Part shown: positions 37,764 through 46,336 of the stretch, one piece after another
Position numbering within the stretch: the stretch's first letter is position 1
How the letters are laid out: each line of letters begins with the position of its first letter
From: Bacillota bacterium
GTDB lineage: Bacteria; Bacillota; SHA-98; Ch115; JABLXJ01
Length of the DNA stretch: 64,000 nucleotides
Assembly: GCA_012839815.1 (NCBI GenBank)
Contig: DUMQ01000130.1
Coordinates: 1 to 64,000 of the forward strand
Direction of reading: 5' to 3'
Position numbers and translations under genes: made by a program
Notes under the pieces: model-generated
The model's database searches: none
Seen by the model: the letters and a program-made list of their open reading frames with translations, nothing else
Told to the model about the DNA's origin: nothing

Positions 37764-38924
37764 ATGCAGAGAATCAAGATAATGGCAATATTTGGGACGA
37801 GGCCCGAGGCTATAAAAATGGCACCATTGATCAAGGAGCTAAGGCGGCATGAGGACGTTATAGAGACTATCGTCGCGGTGACTGCCCAGCACAGGGAGAT
37901 GCTTGATCAGGTGCTTGATTTATTTAATATAGTGCCCAAGTATGACCTGGGGATCATGCGGGAGGGGCAATCGCTATCCGATGTGATAACCCGGAGCATC
38001 CTGGGGCTTGAGGGCCCGTTGACCCGCGAGGGGCCGGATATGACCCTCGTCCACGGGGATACGGCAACCACCTTCGGCGGGGCCCTCGTTTCTTTTTATC
38101 ATAGGATCCCGGTAGGCCATGTGGAGGCAGGCCTCAGGACCCGGGATAAGTATAATCCGTTCCCGGAGGAGATGAACCGCCGGCTTACAGGGGTCGTCGC
38201 CGACCTCCATTTCGCTCCGACCATGAACCACAAGGCCAACCTGCTGGCCGAGAATGTCGATGAGGGAAGCATCTTTGTTACGGGCAACACCGTAATCGAT
38301 GCCCTGCTGGATGTGGCGAAGCGCGAGGTGGATATAAATCCTCATGTCCCTGCTGGCGCCGGAGGCAGGCGCGTCCTGCTGGTTACCGCTCACCGCCGGG
38401 AGAACCTCGGGAGACCTATGGAGGAGATTTGCCTCGCGCTGCGCGACATCCTGAGGAGCTACAGGGATGTTGAGGTTGTGTTTCCAGTCCACAAGAACCC
38501 CGCGGTCCGCGATACGGTGTTCAGAATTCTCGGGAGGGAAGAGCGGGCCAACCTCATCGAGCCGGTGGATTACCGGACCATGGTCTATCTGATGAAGCAT
38601 TGCTACTTCATATTGACTGATTCCGGGGGCTTGCAGGAAGAGGCCCCGTCCCTGGGGAAGCCTGTGCTCGTGTTGAGGGAGGTTACAGAGCGTCCTGAAG
38701 GGGTGGAGGCGGGGACGCTCCGGGTCGTCGGGACTCAGAGGGAGCGTGTAGTTGAGGAGGCCAGGCGCCTCCTTGATGACACCGCAAGCTATGCAAGGAT
38801 GGCTAATGCTGTAAATCCATATGGGGATGGGAAGGCGTCAACCCGGATAGTCCAGGCGATCCTCTATTATTTCGGAATTTCCAAAACGCGCCCGAAGCCA
38901 TGGGAGCCGGAGCGATCAAAATGA
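37764..38924 (+). CDS. wecB: UDP-N-acetylglucosamine 2-epimerase
   Basis: IFGTRPEAIKMAPLIKEL, HVEAGLRT, VTAHRRENLG, LTDSGGLQEEAPSLGKPVLVLR. Confidence 0.95.
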   Translation: MQRIKIMAIFGTRPEAIKMAPLIKELRRHEDVIETIVAVTAQHREMLDQVLDLFNIVPKYDLGIMREGQSLSDVITRSILGLEGPLTREGPDMTLVHGDTATTFGGALVSFYHRIPVGHVEAGLRTRDKYNPFPEEMNRRLTGVVADLHFAPTMNHKANLLAENVDEGSIFVTGNTVIDALLDVAKREVDINPHVPAGAGGRRVLLVTAHRRENLGRPMEEICLALRDILRSYRDVEVVFPVHKNPAVRDTVFRILGREERANLIEPVDYRTMVYLMKHCYFILTDSGGLQEEAPSLGKPVLVLREVTERPEGVEAGTLRVVGTQRERVVEEARRLLDDTASYARMANAVNPYGDGKASTRIVQAILYYFGISKTRPKPWEPERSK

Positions 38925-38945
38925 TCCGGGGCCGGTTGTGATGAC

Positions 38946-40268
38946 ATGATGCCCCAGCAGGGAGGATCGGGTGGTGATGATCCAGTCTTGATAAGACTTT
39001 TGATCGCCGACGAAAGGGGCCGGATTTCCGTAGAGGAGGACCTGGCTTGCGCCGGCAGGACGGGGGACATTCTCGTCGAGGTCCAGCCAGATGATGTAAT
39101 GCCGGTGCCTTCCGGCGCGACCCTGATGTTCTTGCCGGGGCGGGAGGCGATCGGCATTGACGTGAGATCCGGGGATTTTGTCCCGGCGGGACGAGGCCTG
39201 AATGCCGTGAGCGCCATCCTCCCCCAGGGATATACCAGGACCCTGCTACCAGCCTATAGACCCCCCACCGGAGGTAAGCGTGATGGGATCCTCCCGCTTT
39301 TCGGCTATACGATGGTGGGGATGGGCGATGATGGCCTTGTTGTTGCTGCGGTGCGGACGGATGAGGATTTCAAGTGGAATCCTGAGAACTATAATACTCG
39401 TGACCTGCCGGCCCGGGTCGCCGCCGCGCTTGAAGGACGGCCGACAAACAGAATTTTGGTGCAGCTCTCGAAATGCGCGCTTGAGTACGGGTGTTTTACT
39501 GCGCAGAACATATTCTACCGCCGCTGGGAGGGCGGCATTCCCGTGGCGACGACGTGCAATGCCATGTGTCTTGGCTGCATCTCCAAACAGCCCTCTGAAT
39601 GCTGCCCCGCACCCCAGGAACGCATAAGGTTTACACCCTCGGTCTCCGAGATTGTGGAGGTCGCCCTGCCTCATCTCGAGGAGGCGGAGGACGCCATAAT
39701 TAGCTTTGGCCAGGGATGCGAGGGCGAGCCTCTAACCAGGAGCGAGCTGCTTGCCGGGGCCATTCGATCCCTGAGAAAAGCCACAGGGCGGGGGACAATA
39801 AATATAAATACAAACGCCGGCGATACGCGCGGGTTTAAGGCCCTGTGCGAAGCCGGACTCGATTCAGCGCGGGTGAGTCTTATCAGTGCTAGGCCGGAGG
39901 TATACAATGCCTACCACAGGCCACGCGGTTATTCACTCGAGGATGTGATCGCTTCGCTCAGGGTTGCGAAGGATTACGGGGTTTTCACATCGGTGAATCT
40001 TCTCGTGTTCCCGGGCCTCACGGATAGCAAGGAGGAATTCCAGGCCCTTTCTGAGCTTATAGAAGCCTCCAGGCTGGATATGATCCAGCTCAGGAACTTG
40101 AATATAGACCCGGAGTTTTTCATGGGCGTCCTGCGTAAGTCCACGGGTATCCTGCGTCGGTCCGGTGGGGGAAGCGAGGCTATTGGCATAGTAAATTTTA
40201 TTGAGGCCCTTAAATCTTCATTCCCCCGACTCAAAATCGGCAATTATTCGCGCCCGGTTGGGCGTTAA
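38946..40268 (+). CDS. Radical SAM protein
   Basis: CNAMCLGC (CxxxCxxC) within a TIM-barrel-like sequence; FGQGCEGEPL. Confidence 0.85.
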   Translation: MMPQQGGSGGDDPVLIRLLIADERGRISVEEDLACAGRTGDILVEVQPDDVMPVPSGATLMFLPGREAIGIDVRSGDFVPAGRGLNAVSAILPQGYTRTLLPAYRPPTGGKRDGILPLFGYTMVGMGDDGLVVAAVRTDEDFKWNPENYNTRDLPARVAAALEGRPTNRILVQLSKCALEYGCFTAQNIFYRRWEGGIPVATTCNAMCLGCISKQPSECCPAPQERIRFTPSVSEIVEVALPHLEEAEDAIISFGQGCEGEPLTRSELLAGAIRSLRKATGRGTININTNAGDTRGFKALCEAGLDSARVSLISARPEVYNAYHRPRGYSLEDVIASLRVAKDYGVFTSVNLLVFPGLTDSKEEFQALSELIEASRLDMIQLRNLNIDPEFFMGVLRKSTGILRRSGGGSEAIGIVNFIEALKSSFPRLKIGNYSRPVGR

Positions 40269-40269
40269 G

Positions 40270-40467
40270 CTAAGTGCTGGTTCCTTAATTCATGCCAGTT
40301 TACCGGCACGTCCCAGGACTTACGGTGTTGCGTTCCGGGGACGGCGCGCTTGCGGCGCGCCTCCGTTGAAATTTGGCGCGAGGACCCTGCCAAATTTCAA
40401 GAGGCCCCGTCACGCAATCACCGGCAACCTATGGAAAAGTGGCAATGGCTTTTGAGCTTAAACTTAG
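40270..40467. repeat. Dispersed modular inverted-repeat element, copy C (inner module alone)
   Basis: ctaagtg.tggttccttaatt...ttgcgttccggggacgg...ttgaaatttggc...gccaaatttcaa...cacgcaa.caccggcaacc...cttag matches 43849-44047. Confidence 0.87.
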
Positions 40468-40520
40468 AGCTGAGCGTTGGGAGCGTTAAGTCGTTGAGTG
40501 TCAAGAGCGTCAATAGAGAG

Positions 40521-40927
40521 AGCCCGTAGTAACCTTTGTTCCGGCTACTGCAGATCCCTGCATAGCCCACGGCAACCTTTCGGCTACCATAGACCATTAC
40601 GGAACCTACAATAACCTTGACTCGACCCATCACGAGTCCCTAAGCAGCCCACGGCAATCTCCCGACTGCCGTGAACCACTGGGTTTTTAAGAAAAACCAT
40701 CACCGGAACCCGTGATGATCTTAGCTCGACCACCATGCATCCCTTTTGAGCCTGCGACAGTCTCAATCACTTCAACTGCCGCAGACCCTTACAGGACGCC
40801 ATGGTGATCTGCGCGCCGGCTGTCACAGACCCCCTTGGAGCCTGTGACAACCTTTGCCCGACCGTTACAGACCCCATCAGGACAGAGCCTGTAACGATCT
40901 TGGCTCGGCTACTACGGACCCTCACGG
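40521..40927. repeat. Array of about nine degenerate hairpin-forming tandem repeats (roughly 37-60 nt spacing)
   Basis: Minus-strand consensus approx. GGGTCYGTRRYRGYCGRGC-AAGRTYRTYACRGGCTC; multiple short perfect inverted repeats listed in findings. Confidence 0.8.
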
Positions 40928-41031
40928 TCTATATGTTAACCAGCAAACCAGAAAATATGACATCGTACAGGAAGAATATTAATGGAAAATCATACAACAA
41001 TATTAACATAATACCTGAGGAGGCTTGAGCT

Positions 41032-42408
41032 TTGCGCAACCTTGTCGAGGACGCCCTCAAGGGGGCGGGCGCCGATTATGCGGAGATAAGAATAGAAGAG
41101 CGCGAGACTACGCGGATTGCGTTCCGAGGCCGGACGCTGGAGGAGATAGGGATGTCCGTGACTCTCGGTGGTAATGTGCGGGCGCTGGTGCGGGGCGGCT
41201 GGGGCTTTGTTTCCTTTGACGGCATTGGCGAGCTGAAGGAACGCGTGCGGCTTGCGGTAAGTCAGGCGAGGCTGGCGACGACCGGAAACGGCCGCGCCTC
41301 GCAGCTCTCACCAGTTGAACCCGTAATTGATAGTGTAAAGGCCCAGCTTGTAAAGGACCCGCGCCACATCCCGCTATCGACCAAGAAGCGCCTCTTGGAG
41401 GAGTATAACGAGATTATTCTCAATTCCGGGCCGAGGATCCAGACATCGACCATCCTCTATGTGGAGACGTTTACGAAGAAGTATTTTGCCAATACCGAGG
41501 GGACCTATATAGACCAGGAGGCGAGCGATATAGGGGCGAATATAACGGCCATCGCCAGGGATGGCGACAATGTGCAGCAGTGCTTCCTGCCTGCGGGCGG
41601 CACAACAGGGTTCCAGACCGTTGAGGGGCTCCATGAAAGGGTTAGGGACATCGCCCGGAGGGCCATTGAGATGCTGGATGCGGATCCCGTGAAGGCCGGC
41701 GAATACACGGTGGTTATCAACCCTGGCCTCGCCGGGGTGTTTGTTCACGAGGCATTTGGTCACCTCAGCGAGTCGGATTTCGTTTACGAAAACGAAAGGC
41801 TGCAGGAGATCATGACCATGGGCGCGCGATTCGGCCCGGATATCTTGAACATCGTTGACGGGGCGGCGGTCGAAGGCCACCGCGGGTCATACAGGTATGA
41901 TGATGAGGGGGTCCCGAGCAGGATGACCCACCTTATAAGAAACGGCATCCTCGTTGGCAGGCTTCACTCTCGTGAGACCGCGGCTAAAATGGGTGAGCGC
42001 CCAACGGGCAACGCGAGGGCCATAAACTACCGTCACAGGCCTATAGTGCGGATGACGAATACGTTTATAGAGAATGGAACGACGAGCTTTGAGGATATGA
42101 TCTCAGATATAAAGGAAGGGGTCTACGCCATAGAGGCATATGGGGGCGAGACCGCTATGGAAATGTTTACCTTCTCGGCGGGCGAGGCCTTCATGATAAG
42201 GAATGGCAAGATAGCCGAGCGGGTGAGGGATGTGGTCCTGACCGGCAACCTCTTCGATACACTCAAGAACATCGAATGCATAGGTAATGATTTTGAATGG
42301 CATGATGGAGGCGCCGGCGGGTGCGGCAAGGGCGCGCAATTCCCGTTGCCTGTGGGCGATGGGGGTCCACACGTGAGGATACGTAAGGTTGTCATAGGGG
42401 GAAGATGA
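41032..42408 (+). CDS. tldD: TldD metalloprotease
   Basis: HEAFGHLSESDFV (HExxxH) motif; followed by a paralogous subunit gene. Confidence 0.93.
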   Translation: MRNLVEDALKGAGADYAEIRIEERETTRIAFRGRTLEEIGMSVTLGGNVRALVRGGWGFVSFDGIGELKERVRLAVSQARLATTGNGRASQLSPVEPVIDSVKAQLVKDPRHIPLSTKKRLLEEYNEIILNSGPRIQTSTILYVETFTKKYFANTEGTYIDQEASDIGANITAIARDGDNVQQCFLPAGGTTGFQTVEGLHERVRDIARRAIEMLDADPVKAGEYTVVINPGLAGVFVHEAFGHLSESDFVYENERLQEIMTMGARFGPDILNIVDGAAVEGHRGSYRYDDEGVPSRMTHLIRNGILVGRLHSRETAAKMGERPTGNARAINYRHRPIVRMTNTFIENGTTSFEDMISDIKEGVYAIEAYGGETAMEMFTFSAGEAFMIRNGKIAERVRDVVLTGNLFDTLKNIECIGNDFEWHDGGAGGCGKGAQFPLPVGDGGPHVRIRKVVIGGR

Positions 42409-43742
42409 CTTTGGAAAGGCTGTTGAATCTTGCATCGAAAGAGGCTGACGCAGCTGAGGTATTCTTCATAAAGAGCGCGGAGACCCCCGTTTCCTTTGAA
42501 GCGAACAGGCTCAAATTCATCGAAACGAGGATGGTTGAGGGCGCCGCGCTCCGGATCATAAGAAACGGGCGCATTGGTTTCTCGACCTCCAGCAAGCTTG
42601 ATGAGCCGGATATCCTGGTCAGGAACGCCGTCGCCTCGAGCGAGTTCGGGGTCGAGGCGGCCTTTGAATTCCCCGCGACGTCAAAGGCAGCGCTTCCCAC
42701 CCCCAGGGTTTACGATGCCGGGATCGCCGACCTTGACCCTGGGTACATGATCAAGCTCGGCTCGGAGATGATCGCCCGGGTGCTGGATGCAGAGCCTGGG
42801 GCCAAGTGCGACGTCACGTTTACCAGGGATGTAGAGGAGATCTCTGTAGGGCATGCGGGGGGTGGACCTCCTGTATCGTACCGGCGGACCTTATTTGAAG
42901 GTGGCATGGAAGTGACTGTGGTCTCCGGCGAGGATATCTTGATGGTCTCGGATTACAATGCATCGAGCGCAATGAATATCGATTTCAGGCGCCTCACCGA
43001 CGGGATCATCCAGCGTTTGATATGGGCGAGGAGGATAGTCCCCGTCACCACCGGCCGGTACCCTGTCATCTTTACATCCAGGGCCATGGTTGTCCTCCTC
43101 CTGGCGTTGAAGGTGGCCCTGAATGGAAAGACGGTACTCCAGGGAGCCTCGCCACTTGCCGGCAAACTGGGCACCAGGGTGATGGATGAGCGTATCTCCC
43201 TTTACGACGACGGGACGGTGAACCACGCTCCGAGAAGTGCCCCCTTTGATGACGAGGGCGTGCCGTGCCGGCGGACGCCGCTCATAGAGGGCGGCGTGGT
43301 CCGCAACTTCTATTATGATCTCCAGACCGCCGGGCGTTCGGGGAAGGAGAGCACTGGCAATGGCTGGCGCGTCTCGCGCACGGGAGAGCGGTCCTTTGAG
43401 GGCCAGCCTACGACGGCGCAGACTAACATCGTGGTGCCGCCGGGGGACATGAGCCTCGAGAGGATGATAGAAAGCATGGATGAAGGCCTCATCGTTGAAC
43501 AGCTTATGGGGGCGGGCCAGGGGAATATCCTGAGCGGCGCCTTCTCGATGAATGTTCACCTCGGCTACAAGGTGGAGGGCGGCAGGATAGTGGGCCGGGT
43601 CAAGAACACCATGGTGGCGGGGAACGCCTTTGAGGCGTTTAACGATGTGGTGGCGCTTGGCGACAAGGCTGAGTGGGTCATGGGCCCTTATTCGGTGCCG
43701 GCTTTCTTGTTCAGGTCGCTGTCGGTGTCGACGAAGAGTTAA
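42405..43742 (+). CDS. pmbA: TldE/PmbA metalloprotease subunit
   Basis: TldD/PmbA family: MVEGAALRIIRNGRIGFSTSSKLDEPDILVRNAV...; 4-bp overlap with tldD. Confidence 0.92.
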   Translation: MTLERLLNLASKEADAAEVFFIKSAETPVSFEANRLKFIETRMVEGAALRIIRNGRIGFSTSSKLDEPDILVRNAVASSEFGVEAAFEFPATSKAALPTPRVYDAGIADLDPGYMIKLGSEMIARVLDAEPGAKCDVTFTRDVEEISVGHAGGGPPVSYRRTLFEGGMEVTVVSGEDILMVSDYNASSAMNIDFRRLTDGIIQRLIWARRIVPVTTGRYPVIFTSRAMVVLLLALKVALNGKTVLQGASPLAGKLGTRVMDERISLYDDGTVNHAPRSAPFDDEGVPCRRTPLIEGGVVRNFYYDLQTAGRSGKESTGNGWRVSRTGERSFEGQPTTAQTNIVVPPGDMSLERMIESMDEGLIVEQLMGAGQGNILSGAFSMNVHLGYKVEGGRIVGRVKNTMVAGNAFEAFNDVVALGDKAEWVMGPYSVPAFLFRSLSVSTKS

Positions 43743-44126
43743 GTTAGTGCGCAAGAATACCCGGACCTTTCGCAGGTAACAGCTACCAGTGCTGCACAGT
43801 GGCCGTGGCGTCTCGCATCTCTCCGCCCGGCGGACGCGGCCTGCTCGACTAAGTGTAGGTTCCTTAATTTGTGCCAGTTTACCAGCACGTCCCAGGGGTT
43901 GCCGGTGTTGCGTTCCGGGGACGGCGCGCTCGCGGCGCGCCTCCGTTGAAATTTGGCGTGAGGGCCTTGCCAAATTTCAAAAGGCCCCGTCACGCAAGCA
44001 CCGGCAACCCCTGGGAAAACGTCAGTAATCTTCGAACCTACACTTAGCCGCGTCGGCCGGGCGGAGAGATGCCAGACGCCCTATGCAAGTGCCCAAAAGG
44101 GCAGAGATTTTTGCGCACTAACTCAG
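43740..44126. repeat. Dispersed modular inverted-repeat element, copy D (complete, about 387 bp, nested)
   Basis: Outer ends agttagtgcgcaagaat/atttttgcgcactaact; ctaagtgtaggttc/gaacctacacttag exact; tcccaggggttgccggtg/caccggcaacccctggga exact; ttgaaatttggc/gccaaatttcaa exact. Confidence 0.93.
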
Positions 44127-44179
44127 CATATACTCTGCTACATGATACGCGCGGGGCGGCGCGACGACCAGCCATCGTG

Positions 44180-44800
44180 TCACCCTTTGAATTCGGCGGC
44201 GCACTGCGCAAACCGCCCCTCAAGCACATACGGCCCCATCGGCGACATCCCGTGGCCGCGGCGTTCCGGTGTGACGCGGATCTTATCCGTCATGGCCAGG
44301 CTAGGTATCTCTTTATGGTTTACCCAGAAACCAGGCAACTGGGCTGGCGCCAGGTCGATGAAATTACGGGGCGTCCCATCCCTCATCAGAATCCACGCAG
44401 TATAGATATTGAAATCTGACCCAAATTTCGACGGGTCGGGCATTCCCATTGTGGCCACAAACACGTGCCCGGTTTCGGCGGGATGCGACAGCACAACGCC
44501 CGGGTTGGGTACCCTTTTTTCTACAGGATTCAAAACGAAGCAGCACCATCCGGGCACCACGGCCACTGCCGGCGGTGCTGGAGCAGGTGGCGCCGCCGGT
44601 GGAGCTGGAGGCGGCATGGTAGGCGGTGACGGGTGCATTCCCATCACGGGTATACGTATGACTTGTCCAACCATGATTACGTCCGGGCTCGTGATGCTGG
44701 GGTTGGCTGCCATTATAGCCTGCACGGTCGTGCCGAAACGCTGGGCGATTGTGGTCAGCGTATCCCCTGCCTGGACTCGATATTCTGTAAACTGCATCAT
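44180..44800 (-). CDS. LysM-domain protein with Pro-rich linker and uncharacterised C-terminal domain
   Basis: YRVQAGDTLTTIAQRFGTTVQAIMAANPSI..VGQVIRIP; PPTMPPPAPPAAPPAPAPPA linker. Confidence 0.85.
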   Translation of the reverse strand: MMQFTEYRVQAGDTLTTIAQRFGTTVQAIMAANPSITSPDVIMVGQVIRIPVMGMHPSPPTMPPPAPPAAPPAPAPPAVAVVPGWCCFVLNPVEKRVPNPGVVLSHPAETGHVFVATMGMPDPSKFGSDFNIYTAWILMRDGTPRNFIDLAPAQLPGFWVNHKEIPSLAMTDKIRVTPERRGHGMSPMGPYVLEGRFAQCAAEFKG

Positions 44801-45100
44801 GGTATATCCCCCCTTCGCAGCTAATTACGAAATTCCCCATACGGGGCTCTCGGAATTGCCTATGATATAATATTCAGCATATTCACCCGTTGGGACCCCC
44901 GGGAGACTTCGCAAGCCCTAGCACAAATACGGCGCCGGTGCCGGGCAAGATGAAAGTGCCACGAGAGAAGGATATGGCATAAAATTTGTAGATCTTTGGA
45001 GATAGTTTATCATATTGGCTTATTTTATCCAGATATTCCATGATATGATCAAATATTATGGGTGCATATTTTGCCCCAAAGTATATTATAATAGGGTTGA

Positions 45101-45118
45101 AGGTCAAAGAAGGTCAAA
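45101..45118 (+). promoter_or_regulatory. CtsR operator (heptanucleotide direct repeat)
   Basis: aggtcaaagaaggtcaaa matches the RGTCAAANANRGTCAAA CtsR box, about 120 bp upstream of ctsR and just 3' of tataat (45087-45092). Confidence 0.93.
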
Positions 45119-45236
45119 AAGAAACGGGTTGCCAGTTGGGAGCAGGCTGGGAGCAAGGATCTGGGTCCAGCCATGGGTCCAGGGGAAGGCTCAGCTTGGG
45201 CAAGGATAAGGATAAGGTTATGTGTAAGATGATTTT

Positions 45237-45716
45237 ATGAAAGTAGGAAGTGATAGTGTGGGCAGCCTTGCCGATTACATCGAACGTTACTTAAAGAGCC
45301 TGGTCGATGAGGCGGCCCAGGGCATAATTGAAATCCAGCGCCGGGAGTTGGCTGAGAAGTTCAACTGCGTCCCTTCGCAGATAAACTACGTTTTGAAGAC
45401 CCGTTTTACAGTAGCACACGGCTATATCGTTGAGACCAGACGGGGAGGCGGTGGATACATCCGGATCATCAAGGTCCAGAGGAGGCCCGGAAACGAGCTG
45501 GCAAGATCGTTAGAGGAAGCGATTGGCCATGCGATAAGCCGGGGGGATGCCGAGGACCTGCTCCGGCGCCTGGAGGATAGCGGTGCCATTGATGAAGCGC
45601 AGAGGTTACTTGTAAAGTCTGTCCTTCACCAGGAAACCTTTGGAGTCGATCCTGTAATCGAGGATGTCCTTAGGGCGCGGATACTCAAGGCCATCCTGGT
45701 GGTTCTAATGAGTTGA
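45237..45716 (+). CDS. ctsR: Transcriptional repressor CtsR
   Basis: SLADYIERYLKSLVDEAAQGIIEIQRRELAEKFNCVPSQINYVLKTRFTVAHGYIVETRRGGGGYIRI. Confidence 0.96.
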   Translation: MKVGSDSVGSLADYIERYLKSLVDEAAQGIIEIQRRELAEKFNCVPSQINYVLKTRFTVAHGYIVETRRGGGGYIRIIKVQRRPGNELARSLEEAIGHAISRGDAEDLLRRLEDSGAIDEAQRLLVKSVLHQETFGVDPVIEDVLRARILKAILVVLMS

Positions 45717-45752
45717 CAGGAGAATTCCCATAATATTATGGAGGTGGGATAT

Positions 45753-46280
45753 ATGATTTGCGACGAGTGCAAGAAGCGCCCGGCCAACGTTCACCTGACG
45801 AAGATCATCAATGGACATAAAACCGAGATGCACCTTTGTGAGGAGTGCGCCAGGGCAAAGGGAGAGCTTGATTTCTTCGGCGCTCCGGAGTTCTCGTTCC
45901 ATAATCTTCTCGCAGGGCTTATTCACCCCGAGCCGATGGGTATCGGAATGACTATGCCCTCGCCGTACAGGACGCCGCGTAAATGCGAAACGTGCGGCCT
46001 CGATTATACGGATTTTACGCAGTCAGGGTTCCTCGGGTGCAGCAACTGTTATGCGGATTTTCACCAGCAGCTCGAACCCCTGCTCCGGAGGATCCACGGG
46101 AGCACGAGGCACGTTGGAAAGGTGCCCGGCAGGACGAGCGGTACTCTCAAGATCCGGAAGGACATTGAATCACTGCGAGCCGAGTTGCAGAAGTGCATCG
46201 CCAGGGAGGAGTACGAGAAGGCTGCGGAGATAAGGGACAGGATCCATGAGCTTGAAGGCAAGCTCAATGAATCGGCTTGA
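45753..46280 (+). CDS. mcsA: McsA, UvrB/UvrC-motif protein, arginine kinase activator
   Basis: CDECKKRPANVHLTKI...CEECA; CETCGLDY..F...GCSNCY; C-terminal UvrB/C motif. Confidence 0.94.
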   Translation: MICDECKKRPANVHLTKIINGHKTEMHLCEECARAKGELDFFGAPEFSFHNLLAGLIHPEPMGIGMTMPSPYRTPRKCETCGLDYTDFTQSGFLGCSNCYADFHQQLEPLLRRIHGSTRHVGKVPGRTSGTLKIRKDIESLRAELQKCIAREEYEKAAEIRDRIHELEGKLNESA

Positions 46281-46336
46281 GACGGGTTGAGGGCGGCAAG
46301 GATTTGACGGCAAGGAATTATAGGGTGGTGAGGAGC

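Noticed and set aside
40521-40927. CRISPR array
   Set aside because: Units are degenerate with variable stems and no unique spacers between identical repeats; no cas genes in the window.
40801-41028. 75-aa ORF (MVICAPAVTDPLGACDNLCPTVTDPIRTEPVTI...) as a RiPP precursor for the radical SAM/TldDE genes
   Set aside because: It overlaps the hairpin array, whose unit spacing (e.g. 42 and 47 nt) does not preserve reading frame; its 3' end overlaps the tldD ribosome-binding region; no leader/core features.
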